A DNA stretch of 64,000 nt, from contig NZ_JBKOFW010000003.1 in assembly GCF_046764005.1 (NCBI RefSeq), positions 310,001-374,000 of the forward strand, in the 5' to 3' direction. The first letter of the stretch is position 1; every line of letters begins with the position of its first letter. Of this stretch, positions 49,780 through 57,282 are shown piece after piece. Under the pieces are notes generated by a model. The model was not told the origin of the DNA. It ran no database searches and saw only the letters and a program-made list of their open reading frames with translations. This DNA comes from Oryzobacter faecalis (GTDB lineage: Bacteria; Actinomycetota; Actinomycetes; Actinomycetales; Dermatophilaceae). Both the position numbers and the translations under genes were made by a program.

Positions 49780-51455
49780 GCGCACCACCGCGACCGGCCC
49801 CCGGGCCGGCCCACGGACCGGGCCCCCGCCTGCAGGACCGCACACCTGCGGGCGGGGGCCCGACCGAGCGGTGCGACGCGGTCGTCATCGGGTCGGGGCC
49901 CAACGGGCTGGTCGCCGCGAACGCCCTGGCCGACGCCGGCTGGGACGTCGTCGTCCTCGAGGCCGCCGACGAGCCCGGCGGAGCGGTCCGCAGCAGCGAG
50001 GTCCTCGGGCCGGGTGTCGTCACCGACCTCTTCAGTGCCTTCTACCCCTTGGCGGCCGCGAGCCCGGTGATCCGCGACCTCGGCCTCGACGCCCACGGGC
50101 TCGTCTGGCGCCGCTCGCCCGACGTCCTCGCCCACCCGCTCGTCGACGGCACCTGCGCCGTCCTCCACGCGGAGGCGGCCGACACCGCTGCCCGGCTCGA
50201 CGACGACGCGCCGGGCGACGGCGACGCCTGGCTGCGGATGGTCGCGCGCTGGGACCGGATCCGCGACCCGCTGCTCGACCTGCTCTTCACGACCTTCCCG
50301 CCGGTGCGTCCGACGGCCCGGCTCCTGCACCGGCTCGGGACCGCCGACGCGGTCGACCTCCTTCGCCAGCTGACGACCCCCGTGCGCCGCCTGGCTGCGG
50401 AGGAGTTCCGCGGCCGGGAGGCGGCCCTGCTGCTCGCGGGCAACGCGGTCCACGCCGACGTCCCCCCGGACGCGGCGGGCAGCGGACTCTACGGCTGGCT
50501 GCTCACGATGCTGGGGCAGGACGTCGGGTACCCGGTGCCGGAGGGCGGGGCGGGGCGGCTCGCCCACGCACTGGTCGACCGGGCCCGCGCCGGAGGGGCC
50601 CGGCTCGAGACCGGTGCCGAGGTGGTCGGCATCGACGTCGCCGGCGGCCGCGCCACCGGCGTGCGGCTGGCCGACGGGCGGCGGGTGCTGGCGGCCCGCG
50701 CCGTCCTCGCCGACGTGTCGGCACCTGCGCTCTACGAGCGCCTCCTGCCCCCGGCAGCCGTGCACCCGCGGTTGCGGGACCGGATCAGCCGCTTCGAGTG
50801 GGACCCGTCGACCGTCAAGGTCAGCTGGGCGCTCGACGGCCCGGTGCCCTGGTCGGCGGAGGGCGCCCGTCGAGCGGGGACGGTGCACCTCGGGGTCGAC
50901 GTCGACGGGTTCGTCACGGCGTCGGCGGCCCTGTCGACCGGGAAGCGGCCGGAACGGCCGTTCGTCGTCCTCGGGCAGATGGGTGTCGCGGACCCGACGC
51001 GCACCCCGCCGGGCACGGAGACGGCCTGGGCCTACACCCACCTCCCGCGGGCCCTTGCCACCGACGAGAACGCGGTGCACGCCCAGGTCGAGGCGCTCGA
51101 GTCGGCCGTGGAGGACGTCGCCCCCGGGTTCCGCGACCGGGTCGGGGCCCGCCTCGTGCAGACGCCGCTGGACCTCCAGGCCGCCGACGCCAACCTCGAC
51201 CTCGGCGCCATCAACGGCGGGTCGTCCTCGCTGCACCACCAGTTCTTCCTCCGGCCCGTCGGTGGGCTCGGCCGGCCGGCGACCCCGGTCGACGGGCTGT
51301 ACCTCGCGTCCGCGTCGGCGCACCCGGGGGGCGGGGTGCACGGGGCGTGCGGGTGGAACGCCGCCCGGTCGGCGCTCGCGGAGGCTGGTCCCACGGGTTC
51401 GGTGCGCCGCGCGCTCGGCCGGACGGCATGGCGCCGCCTCCTCGGCCCGGGCTGA
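49776..51455 (+). CDS. Phytoene dehydrogenase-like FAD oxidoreductase
   Basis: A 559-residue flavoprotein of the phytoene-desaturase/amine-oxidase superfamily. After a Pro/Gly-rich 30-residue start the dinucleotide fold reads DAVVIGSGPNGLVAANALAD with VVVLEAADEPGGAVRSSEVL. The C-terminal FAD contact is GLYLASASAHPGGGVHGACG. The substrate is unknown; no carotenoid genes are nearby. GTG 49776 is the only in-frame start before the FAD motif and overlaps the CBS stop. A strong hairpin (49820-49861) lies inside the first 90 bases of the coding region, which is unusual and may limit expression. Confidence 0.82.
   Translation: MSAPPRPAPGPAHGPGPRLQDRTPAGGGPTERCDAVVIGSGPNGLVAANALADAGWDVVVLEAADEPGGAVRSSEVLGPGVVTDLFSAFYPLAAASPVIRDLGLDAHGLVWRRSPDVLAHPLVDGTCAVLHAEAADTAARLDDDAPGDGDAWLRMVARWDRIRDPLLDLLFTTFPPVRPTARLLHRLGTADAVDLLRQLTTPVRRLAAEEFRGREAALLLAGNAVHADVPPDAAGSGLYGWLLTMLGQDVGYPVPEGGAGRLAHALVDRARAGGARLETGAEVVGIDVAGGRATGVRLADGRRVLAARAVLADVSAPALYERLLPPAAVHPRLRDRISRFEWDPSTVKVSWALDGPVPWSAEGARRAGTVHLGVDVDGFVTASAALSTGKRPERPFVVLGQMGVADPTRTPPGTETAWAYTHLPRALATDENAVHAQVEALESAVEDVAPGFRDRVGARLVQTPLDLQAADANLDLGAINGGSSSLHHQFFLRPVGGLGRPATPVDGLYLASASAHPGGGVHGACGWNAARSALAEAGPTGSVRRALGRTAWRRLLGPG
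49820..49861 (+). terminator. Terminator-like hairpin inside the 5' coding region
   Basis: GGGCCCCCGCC/TGCAGG (49820-49836) pairs with CCTGC/GGGCGGGGGCCC (49845-49861). The result is a 17-bp stem including one T-G wobble around ACCGCACA. It begins 41 bp after the CBS stop and lies within the oxidoreductase frame, so it may terminate or attenuate transcription after the CBS gene. Confidence 0.55.
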
Positions 51456-51479
51456 CCCTGCCGACCTGAGCACCTTGTG

Positions 51480-51540
51480 GGCCTGTGGGCCACAGGGGTG
51501 CAGAACGCGCGCCATATCGCGCGTTCTGCACCCACAGGCC
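51480..51540. repeat. Compound inverted repeat between convergent genes
   Basis: The core is a perfect 14-bp inverted repeat, GTGCAGAACGCGCG (51498-51511) and its complement (51518-51531), around CCATAT. An outer arm GGCCTGTGG (51480-51488) pairs with CCACAGGCC (51532-51540). The left arm can also fold on itself (CCTGTGG/CCACAGG). It lies between the converging genes ending at 51455 and 51626 and could be a bidirectional terminator or a dispersed palindromic element. Confidence 0.68.
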
Positions 51541-51625
51541 GAGTCCGGAACACGAAGGATGGCCAGCTGCCCTCGACTCGTTCCCGAAAGGGCCGCCCCC
51601 CAGACGTCCGGCCGACAGTCGGACC

Positions 51626-52150
51626 TCAGCGGTCGGCGGTCGGTGACCCTGACCCGTCGCGCCGCTCGGCGAGCAGCGCGAGCCGCTTGAGCGCCTCGTC
51701 GTTGCGGGGCAGGATCGCGGCCTGCCGCAGCCACACGGGCACGAACCGGCCGGGACCGCCAGAGGCGTCCTCGCGGATGCCGACGAGGCACCCGTCCCCT
51801 TGCGGGGTGAGCTCGATGAGGACGCGGGCCTCACCGAGGGGGCGGCCCTTGGCCCGCAGGAGCAGTGAGCGCCCCGGTTCGCAGGCCTCGACCTCGGTGA
51901 CGTCGGAGAGGAGCAGGGGCCAGAGGCCGACGCTGTGGTGGATGCGCGAGCCGGGGGAGGGCCAGTCGGCGTCGACGGCGCGGACCCGGGAGGCGCCGAC
52001 GACCCACGTCGCGTACTGCCACCCGTCGGCGAGCACCCGCCACACGGCCTCGGGCCCGGCCTCGACGAGCCGGGTGCGCTCGGGGCGCTCGAGGATGGGG
52101 TCGCGCCCGAGCGGGCCGTCGGCCACCGTCCCCGGCTGGTCGGCGCTCAT
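51626..52150 (-). CDS. SRPBCC (START-like) family protein
   Basis: A 174-residue protein with the helix-grip pattern of polyketide-cyclase/dehydrase-type SRPBCC proteins: RTRLVEAGPEAVWRVLADGW at the start, RVRAVDADWPSPGSRIHHSV in the middle and VLIELTPQGDGCLVGIREDA near the end. These bind hydrophobic ligands. The last 30 residues are a charged helix. The start overlaps the DUF2231 gene stop by ATGA, so both form one operon with the SigF-like promoter at 52768. Ligand unknown. Confidence 0.82.
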   Translation of the reverse strand: MSADQPGTVADGPLGRDPILERPERTRLVEAGPEAVWRVLADGWQYATWVVGASRVRAVDADWPSPGSRIHHSVGLWPLLLSDVTEVEACEPGRSLLLRAKGRPLGEARVLIELTPQGDGCLVGIREDASGGPGRFVPVWLRQAAILPRNDEALKRLALLAERRDGSGSPTADR

Positions 52151-52758
52151 GCCGGACCCCCGGTCGAGACGTCGGTCCCGTCGGCGTCGGCCACGCCGGC
52201 GCTGCCGACCTTCCGCACCGTCGTGAGGTGGCCACCGAGGAGCGCCGAGAGGCCGACGACGCCGTTGGCCGCCGTCGCCGTCGCGACGCCGAGGTGGTGG
52301 CGCCCCGACCGCCGGGCGGCCCAGGAGAGCACGTGCAGGGCGAGGGCCGCGGTGTTGGCGACGGCATGGGTCGCGCCGACGCGGCGCTCGGCGCCGTCGG
52401 TGCGGGTCCACTCGGCGAGGCCGGTGAGCGCCGTCGGCACGGTGGCGAGGACGCCCAGCCCCTCGAACGCGGTGGCGGCCGGGCGCTCCTCCCGCCGGCG
52501 ACGGACGTCGAGGACGGCCGCCGCGGTCCACGCCGCCAGCGGGAGGTCGGTGAGAGCCGGGTGCAGGGCGTGCCCGAGGACCCTGTCGCGCAGGAGGTCG
52601 CCCACGTGCCCCGGACCGAACGGCGTCGCCAGGGGCTGCAGGGCCGCGGCCAGACGGTCGGCAGCGGGCCACCGCTCCACGGCCAGGGCGAACCGGGTCG
52701 GGAGGGGCGCCTGCACGGCGCCGGGCGATCGGGGGAGGACGTCAGGCGTCGAGGTCAT
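52147..52758 (-). CDS. DUF2231-like membrane protein
   Basis: A 203-residue protein with HALHPALTDLPLAAWTAAAV, the hallmark of DUF2231 membrane proteins, and about four hydrophobic helices (GLGVLATVPTALTGLAEW and AANGVVGLSALLGGHL among them). TGLAEW and the final HLTTVRKVG are also typical. Several DUF2231 proteins may be heme- or redox-linked, but the function is not established. ATG 52758 lies 10 bp after a near-perfect SigF/SigB-like promoter. It is co-transcribed with the SRPBCC gene. Confidence 0.8.
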   Translation of the reverse strand: MTSTPDVLPRSPGAVQAPLPTRFALAVERWPAADRLAAALQPLATPFGPGHVGDLLRDRVLGHALHPALTDLPLAAWTAAAVLDVRRRREERPAATAFEGLGVLATVPTALTGLAEWTRTDGAERRVGATHAVANTAALALHVLSWAARRSGRHHLGVATATAANGVVGLSALLGGHLTTVRKVGSAGVADADGTDVSTGGPA

Positions 52759-52767
52759 GTCCGGTCG

Positions 52768-52792
52768 GTACCCCTGGCCCGGTGCCCGAAAC
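52768..52792 (-). promoter_or_regulatory. SigF/SigB-like promoter of the DUF2231-SRPBCC operon
   Basis: On the minus strand GTTT (52792-52789), exactly 15 bases and GGGTAC (52773-52768) match the SigF/SigB consensus at all key positions, 10 bp before the ATG. Divergent from it is the gene of the likely cognate sigma factor. Confidence 0.65.
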
Positions 52793-53086
52793 GACCGGGC
52801 CCACCGCGCAGGACGCTGCGCCACCGGGCGCGCACCGGCGGGCCCACGACCGCGTCCTCCTCGGGCAGCGGCTCGAGCACCGCACCGGGAGTGGGCGGCA
52901 CAGGGTCGCCGAGGTCGAGGCCGAACCGGGTGGCCAGCGGTCGGGAGGACTGACCGCATGCGCCGGCCCGGGACCTGCGGCTCGAATCGCTGTGTCCCTT
53001 GGCCACCATCTGCGGTGGGGTCCGCGTACGGTCGAAGGACGACGTGGTCCGACAGTGGCGCCGTCCTCTTCCCGAAGGAACGAGCG
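52793..53086. other. Non-coding spacer between divergent stress genes
   Basis: The 328-bp gap between the starts at 52758 and 53087 holds the SigF-like promoter described at 52768-52792. In the rest I see no convincing gene, repeat or terminator. A minus-strand frame (52755-53009) is open, but the promoter inside it argues against coding. Confidence 0.4.
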
Positions 53087-53869
53087 ATGACCCCTGTCCA
53101 CAGCACCGTCACCGACCATCACGACCACGAGGTCGAGGTCCACCTCCTCGTCGACCGCCTCGTGTCTGCCGACTGCCCCGACGAGCAGCTCCGGCTGCGC
53201 GACGAGCTCGTGCTGTCCTGCATCGGGGTGGCCGACTCGATCGCGCACCGCTACCGCGACCGCGGCGTGGACGTCGACGACCTCGAGCAGGTCGCGCGCG
53301 CGGCGCTCGTCTCGGCGTGCTCGCGCTACGACCCGGAGGTCGGCTCCGGCTTCCTCGCGTTCGCGGTGCCCTCCATCGCCGGTGAGCTCAAGCGGTACTT
53401 CCGCGACCACACGTGGTCGGTTCGCCCGCCCCGCCGCCTGCAGGAGCTGCGCCTCGAGGCGGGTGCCGTCCAGGAGCAGCTGTGCCAGGAGCTCGGGCGC
53501 GAGCCGACGGCCGACGAGCTGGCCGAGGCCCTCGACGTCACCACCGACCAGGTCCACGAGCTCCGCGCCTCGTCGGCCGCGTACCGCTGCAGCTCGCTCG
53601 ACCACCCCGCCACGGGCGGCGGCACCCTCGGCGACCACGTGCCTGCCGAGGGCGACCACAGCGCCCGGGTCGACACGCACCTCGCGCTCGCCGGGGCCCT
53701 CGCTGACCTCACCGAGCGCGAGAACCGGCTGCTGCACCTGCGGTTCGTCGAGGAGCTGACCCAGCGGGAGATCGGCGAGCACCTCGGTGTCAGCCAGATG
53801 CAGGTGTCCCGACTCCTCAGCGGGCTCCTGGCCCGTCTGCGTCCTCAGGTGCTCCCGGAAGCCTCGTGA
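53087..53869 (+). CDS. SigF/SigB-type RNA polymerase sigma factor
   Basis: A 260-residue sigma-70 family protein of the group 3 SigB/SigF/SigG type. Region 2 is at about residues 30-110 (DDLEQVARAALVSACSRYDP, FLAFAVPSIAGELKRYFRDH), region 3 at 115-185 (LGREPTADELAEALDVTTDQ) and region 4 at 200-260 (LTERENRLLHLRFVEELTQR, EIGEHLGVSQMQVSRLLSGL). Region 4 has a complete helix-turn-helix. ATG 53087 follows GAAGGAA. Its stop overlaps the lipoprotein gene. No anti-sigma gene is adjacent. The GTTT-N15-GGGTA motifs at several neighbouring genes suggest they are its targets. Confidence 0.92.
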   Translation: MTPVHSTVTDHHDHEVEVHLLVDRLVSADCPDEQLRLRDELVLSCIGVADSIAHRYRDRGVDVDDLEQVARAALVSACSRYDPEVGSGFLAFAVPSIAGELKRYFRDHTWSVRPPRRLQELRLEAGAVQEQLCQELGREPTADELAEALDVTTDQVHELRASSAAYRCSSLDHPATGGGTLGDHVPAEGDHSARVDTHLALAGALADLTERENRLLHLRFVEELTQREIGEHLGVSQMQVSRLLSGLLARLRPQVLPEAS

Positions 53870-54288
53870 TGATCGTCGGCCGATCCCGCTCTCCGGCAGC
53901 CGTACTCGCGCTCGCCATGGCCGTTGTGTGCCTCGCGGGTTGTGCCGACGTGGAGCGGACCGCCGCCGCCGAGGCCGCGGACGCCTTCGCGTCCGACCTG
54001 CGCGACGACCCGGCGGCGGCGTGCGCACTCCTCGCCCCACCCACCCTCGAGAAGCTCGAGGAGGAGGCCGGGTCGGGCTGTGCGCAGGCCCTGTCCGCCT
54101 CGGGCGTGGAGGATCCCGGCGAGCGCCTGGAGGTCACGGTCGCAGGGCACTCCGCCCAGGCCCGGTTCGCGGAGGACACCCTCTTCCTCTCGCTGTTCGA
54201 CGACGGGTGGAGGGTCGTGGCGGCCGGCTGCGAGCGCGGGTCGGAGCACCTGGCGGACCCCTACGACTGCGACGTGGACGGAGGCTGA
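53866..54288 (+). CDS. Small lipoprotein downstream of the sigma factor
   Basis: A 140-residue lipoprotein with signal SRSPAAVLALAMAVVCLAGC, Cys25 being the lipidated residue. The mature region (AFASDLRDDPAAACALLAPP, EEAGSGCAQAL, VTVAGHSAQARFAEDTLFLS, GWRVVAAGCE) resembles the NTF2-like/DUF4878-type domain of secreted actinobacterial proteins with paired cysteines. The start is GTG 53866 or ATG 53869; both overlap the sigma factor stop. Its place suggests an envelope-linked signal or target of the stress response. Function unknown. Confidence 0.75.
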   Translation: MMIVGRSRSPAAVLALAMAVVCLAGCADVERTAAAEAADAFASDLRDDPAAACALLAPPTLEKLEEEAGSGCAQALSASGVEDPGERLEVTVAGHSAQARFAEDTLFLSLFDDGWRVVAAGCERGSEHLADPYDCDVDGG

Positions 54289-54289
54289 G

Positions 54290-54373
54290 ATGAGGGTCGT
54301 CTTCGTGGCGTACGCCGCGGTCATCGCCCTCGGGCTCGGCTTCTGCCTCGCGATGGGGCTGATGCTGCGATGA
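54290..54373 (+). CDS. 27-residue single-pass membrane microprotein
   Basis: ATG 54290 is preceded by GGAGG at 5-bp spacing and starts 2 bp after the lipoprotein stop. It encodes a 27-residue peptide, MRVVFVAYAAVIALGLGFCL plus AMGLMLR, that is almost one continuous transmembrane helix. The stop overlaps the next gene's ATG (ATGA). These couplings make translation credible. It may be a small partner of the DUF6766-like protein. Confidence 0.58.
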   Translation: MRVVFVAYAAVIALGLGFCLAMGLMLR

Positions 54374-55080
54374 GCGGCTCGTCGGGCCCGGCGCGGTTCG
54401 TCCCGCGGGCCGGCTTCCTCCGCGACAACGGGCTCTCGCTCGCCTTCGCGCTGCTGCTGCTCCTCGCGCTCGTCGGGCAGGCCTGGTCCGGCAGTCGCTT
54501 CCACGACCAGCTGGCGCGCGCCGAGGGCCTGCAGGAGATCGGCTTCTGGCGCTACGTCACCTCGTCCTCCTTCGCGGTCGACGTCGCCGAGAACTGGCAG
54601 TCCGAGTTCCTCCAGTTCACGCTCTACATCTTCGCGACGGTCTGGCTCGTCCAACGCGGCTCCTCGGAGTCGAAGAAGCCCGGCGACGAGGGTCGTGAGA
54701 GCGACGAGCAGCAGCTCGTCGGCGATCACGCGCGGCCGGACAGCCCCCGGTGGGCGAGGGTCGGCGGCTGGCGCACCAGCCTGTACTCGCACTCCCTCGT
54801 GACCGTCATGGGCGTTCTCTTCCTCCTGTCGTGGACCGCCCAGCTGGTCGCCGGCCGGGTGGCCCACAACGAGGACCGGCTCCGCGACCGACTCGACCCG
54901 CTGGGGCCGCTCGAGTACCTGGGCTCTCCCGAGTTCTGGAACCGGACGTTCCAGAACTGGCAGTCCGAGCTGCTCGCCATCGGCACCATGGCGGTCTTCG
55001 CCATCTACCTGCGCGAGCGCGGCTCGCCGGAGAGCAAGGAGGTCGGGGCGCCGCACGACGCGACGAGCTCGAGCGACTGA
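54370..55080 (+). CDS. DUF6766-like membrane protein
   Basis: A 236-residue protein with four hydrophobic segments in two similar halves. Each half ends in an aromatic-rich motif, AENWQSEFLQFTLYIFATVW (residues about 70-90) and FQNWQSELLAIGTMAVFAIY (about 195-215). Each is followed by a charged segment with the matching phrase RGSSESKKPG and RGSPESKEVG. The internal repeat is clear evidence of duplication. It fits the DUF6766 family. It closes the sigma factor operon 53087-55080. Function unknown; a stress-related inner membrane protein is inferred. Confidence 0.78.
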   Translation: MSGSSGPARFVPRAGFLRDNGLSLAFALLLLLALVGQAWSGSRFHDQLARAEGLQEIGFWRYVTSSSFAVDVAENWQSEFLQFTLYIFATVWLVQRGSSESKKPGDEGRESDEQQLVGDHARPDSPRWARVGGWRTSLYSHSLVTVMGVLFLLSWTAQLVAGRVAHNEDRLRDRLDPLGPLEYLGSPEFWNRTFQNWQSELLAIGTMAVFAIYLRERGSPESKEVGAPHDATSSSD

Positions 55081-55101
55081 CGCCCGGGCCCTCGGCCGCG
55101 T

Positions 55102-55116
55102 GCCCCGCAGCGGGGC
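55102..55116. terminator. Short hairpin between convergent genes
   Basis: GCCCCGC-A-GCGGGGC lies in the 42-bp gap between the converging genes ending at 55080 and 55123. It could serve as a terminator for both; no T-run is present. Confidence 0.35.
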
Positions 55117-55122
55117 GCTCGT

Positions 55123-55839
55123 TCACGTCGCCTGGATGCCGTCCTCCGGCTCCTCGCGGAAGGTCAGGCGTCGCTGGATGACGTCCCGCGCCGTCTGCGT
55201 CATCGTCGTCCCTCGCACGTAGGCCTGCGCACGCAACAGCGCCAGGGCGTCGTCCACCGGGAGGCCCAGCTGCGCGACGACGAAGCCCGCCGCCTGGTGG
55301 ATCTCGGCGCGTTCGGCCCACGACTCGACGAGCGCGCCGTCCTCCTGCTCCAGCCGTTCGGACAGGGCGGCGGCGAGGATCCCGGCGACGAGCTCGGCCG
55401 ACTCGGGGTCCAGGGCGGTCGGTCGCTCTCGTTCCCACAGGGTGAGGACACCGACCGTGCTCGCGCGCTGCCGCACCGGAACGGCGTGGATGACGACGGG
55501 CCGGTCCTCGATGAGGTGGCGGAGGTCGAGCAGGGGCCACCGCGCGTCGCGGCCGCCGTCCGGTCCGACGACCAGCCGCTGGTAGCGGGAGGAGGTGAAG
55601 GCGTCGGTCCCCGGGCCCTGCTGGACGACCTCCTGCGCGGACTCGAGGGCCTCGGCCACGGAGTCGGTCACCGCCAGCGTCATCCGGGCGTCGGCCCCGT
55701 GGCCGAGCGTGAGCGCTCCGCCCTCGCAGCCGAGGAGGTCTGCGGCCGCGCGGCACAGGCGCCTGGCGAACGGCTCGCCCCGGTCGTCCTCGGCGATCCT
55801 GCGGGCCAGCTCGGTGAGGAGCAGTGGGAGGTCATGCAC
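55123..55839 (-). CDS. GAF-ANTAR domain regulator
   Basis: A 238-residue GAF-ANTAR protein. The GAF domain (about residues 10-150) contains FARRLCRAAADLLGCEGGAL and IHAVPVRQRASTVGVLTLWE. The ANTAR domain (about 160-225) contains IHQAAGFVVAQLGLPVDDAL and LLRAQAYVRGTTMTQTARDV. It binds RNA stem-loops and promotes read-through, its activity being set by the GAF domain. ATG 55839 has a GGGTAC motif about 55 bp upstream. It converges with the DUF6766-like gene. Confidence 0.87.
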   Translation of the reverse strand: MHDLPLLLTELARRIAEDDRGEPFARRLCRAAADLLGCEGGALTLGHGADARMTLAVTDSVAEALESAQEVVQQGPGTDAFTSSRYQRLVVGPDGGRDARWPLLDLRHLIEDRPVVIHAVPVRQRASTVGVLTLWERERPTALDPESAELVAGILAAALSERLEQEDGALVESWAERAEIHQAAGFVVAQLGLPVDDALALLRAQAYVRGTTMTQTARDVIQRRLTFREEPEDGIQAT

Positions 55840-55983
55840 GGCGACGGGGCGTGCGACGGAGGAGCGGCAACCGGGTCACGCAGATCCCGTACCCCGTCGG
55901 ACGCGGCGCACGCGTCCTGACGTGGTCCGCATGCCGCGTGGGGTCAGCCTCCGGCTGTCGGGTCGTCATCGAGCGCACGTGTC

Positions 55984-56008
55984 GTTTCCGGGGGGCGTGA
56001 CCGGGTAC
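55984..56008 (+). promoter_or_regulatory. SigF/SigB-like promoter of the hemerythrin gene
   Basis: GTTT (55984-55987), exactly 15 bases and GGGTAC (56003-56008) match the consensus at every key base, 40 bp before ATG 56048. Confidence 0.68.
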
Positions 56009-56047
56009 CACGGCGTCGTTCCAGGTCGCCAGCCCACAGGAGGTTCC

Positions 56048-56545
56048 ATGTCCCAGGACGCCATCGTCATGCTCAAGGCGGACCACAAGGAGGTCCGGGC
56101 GCTGTTCCGCGAGTTCCAGAAGTCCTCGACGACCCCGGCACGCAAGGAGCAGATCGTCCGCAAGGTCATCGAGCTCCTGACCGTGCACACCTACATCGAG
56201 AACGAGGTCATGTACCCCCGCGTCCGTGCGCTCGTCCCCGACCTCGAAGAGGACGTCCTGGAGTCCTACGAGGAGCACCACGTCGCCGACGTCCTCGTCA
56301 TGGAGCTGGACGCGATGGACCGCGACGACGAGCGCTTCGAGGCCAAGGCCACCGTCCTCATCGAGAACGTCACGCACCACATCGAGGAGGAGGAGCAGGA
56401 GTGGTTCCCGAAGGTGCGCGAGGCACTCGGTCGCACCACCCTCCAGGAGATCGGCGCCGAGCTCGCCGAGGCCAAGGAGCGGGCACCCCGCCGCCCGGAG
56501 CAGCCCGGTGCCGTGAAGAAGACCGTCGACGCGCTGACGAGCTGA
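56048..56545 (+). CDS. Hemerythrin-like domain protein
   Basis: A 165-residue hemerythrin HHE-type protein. Conserved ligands are His in LKADHKEVRALF, His and Glu in VHTYIENEVMYP, His in YEEHHVADVLV and a further His/Glu group in THHIEEEEQEWFP. They make a di-iron site that binds oxygen or reacts with peroxide or NO. ATG 56048 follows GGAGG at 56039-56043, and a near-perfect SigF/SigB-like promoter is upstream. A C-terminal tail of about 40 residues after the domain is charged and Pro-rich. It is probably cytoplasmic and part of the stress regulon. Confidence 0.88.
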   Translation: MSQDAIVMLKADHKEVRALFREFQKSSTTPARKEQIVRKVIELLTVHTYIENEVMYPRVRALVPDLEEDVLESYEEHHVADVLVMELDAMDRDDERFEAKATVLIENVTHHIEEEEQEWFPKVREALGRTTLQEIGAELAEAKERAPRRPEQPGAVKKTVDALTS

Positions 56546-57282
56546 GCGCGACCGGCCCGGGCGCGGCGACGGTCGTCGTCGTGCCCGGCCTGGGTCTCGA
56601 CGCGCGCTCCTGGAGCCGGGTCTGGCCCTACCTCGACGGCCCGAGCACGGCGGTCACCCTGCCGACGATGGGCCGGGCGGCGAGCACCCTCGACGACCTG
56701 CGCCCGGAGGCGCTCGCCGTGCGGCTCGTCGAGCAACTCCCACCATCGGGCCCGCTCGTCCTCGTGGGCCACTCGGCGTCCTGCCAGGTCGTTGGGGAGG
56801 CGCGCCGGGACGACCGGGTGGTGGGCGTCGTCCTCGTCGGCCCGACGACGGCACGGTGGATCGCGTCGTGGCCGGCCATCGTGGGTCGGTGGAGCCTGAC
56901 GGCCGTCCACGAGCACCTCTGGGAGATCCCCTTGGTGGGTCCCCAGTACCTCCGCACCGGCCTGTGGACCATGGCCCGGGGGATGGACCGCATCCGGCAC
57001 CACCGCCTCGACCGCGCGCTTGCGGTGGGAGGCGTCCCCATGGCCGTCGTCCGGGGCGGGCACGACCGTATCGCCGACGCGGCGTGGTGCCGGCACCTCG
57101 CGGCAACGTGCGTCGACGGGTCGGTGACCACGGTGCCCGGAGCCGGTCACATGGTGCCGCTCACACACCCCGCCGCCGTTGCTACGGTGGTCGAGGAGAT
57201 GCGGAGACGCGTGGCCGTGACGGTCAGAGGGTTTGACGGCGGCGATCCGGGGCAGAGGCGCAAACGAGGTGCACACCCATGA
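56542..57282 (+). CDS. Alpha/beta hydrolase
   Basis: An alpha/beta-hydrolase fold protein. VVVVPGLGLDARSW is the strand with the oxyanion loop, LVLVGHSASCQVVG carries the nucleophile elbow G-H-S-A-S, and VPGAGHMVPLTHP has the catalytic His. The acid is probably the Asp in VRGGHDRIAD. The start is uncertain: no ATG, GTG or TTG lies in frame between the hemerythrin stop and the first strand. CTG 56542 overlaps that stop (CTGA), GTG 56581 would cut the first strand, and GTG 56401 lies far inside the hemerythrin gene. The 3' end overlaps the ANTAR gene by ATGA. Substrate unknown. Confidence 0.72.
   Translation: MSATGPGAATVVVVPGLGLDARSWSRVWPYLDGPSTAVTLPTMGRAASTLDDLRPEALAVRLVEQLPPSGPLVLVGHSASCQVVGEARRDDRVVGVVLVGPTTARWIASWPAIVGRWSLTAVHEHLWEIPLVGPQYLRTGLWTMARGMDRIRHHRLDRALAVGGVPMAVVRGGHDRIADAAWCRHLAATCVDGSVTTVPGAGHMVPLTHPAAVATVVEEMRRRVAVTVRGFDGGDPGQRRKRGAHP

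Noticed and set aside
52755..53009. Minus-strand 84-codon frame ending in an ATGA overlap with the DUF2231 gene
   Set aside because: The overlap is tempting, but a near-perfect SigF-like promoter (52768-52792) lies inside it. The N-terminal part also looks random, and no ribosome-binding site is seen.
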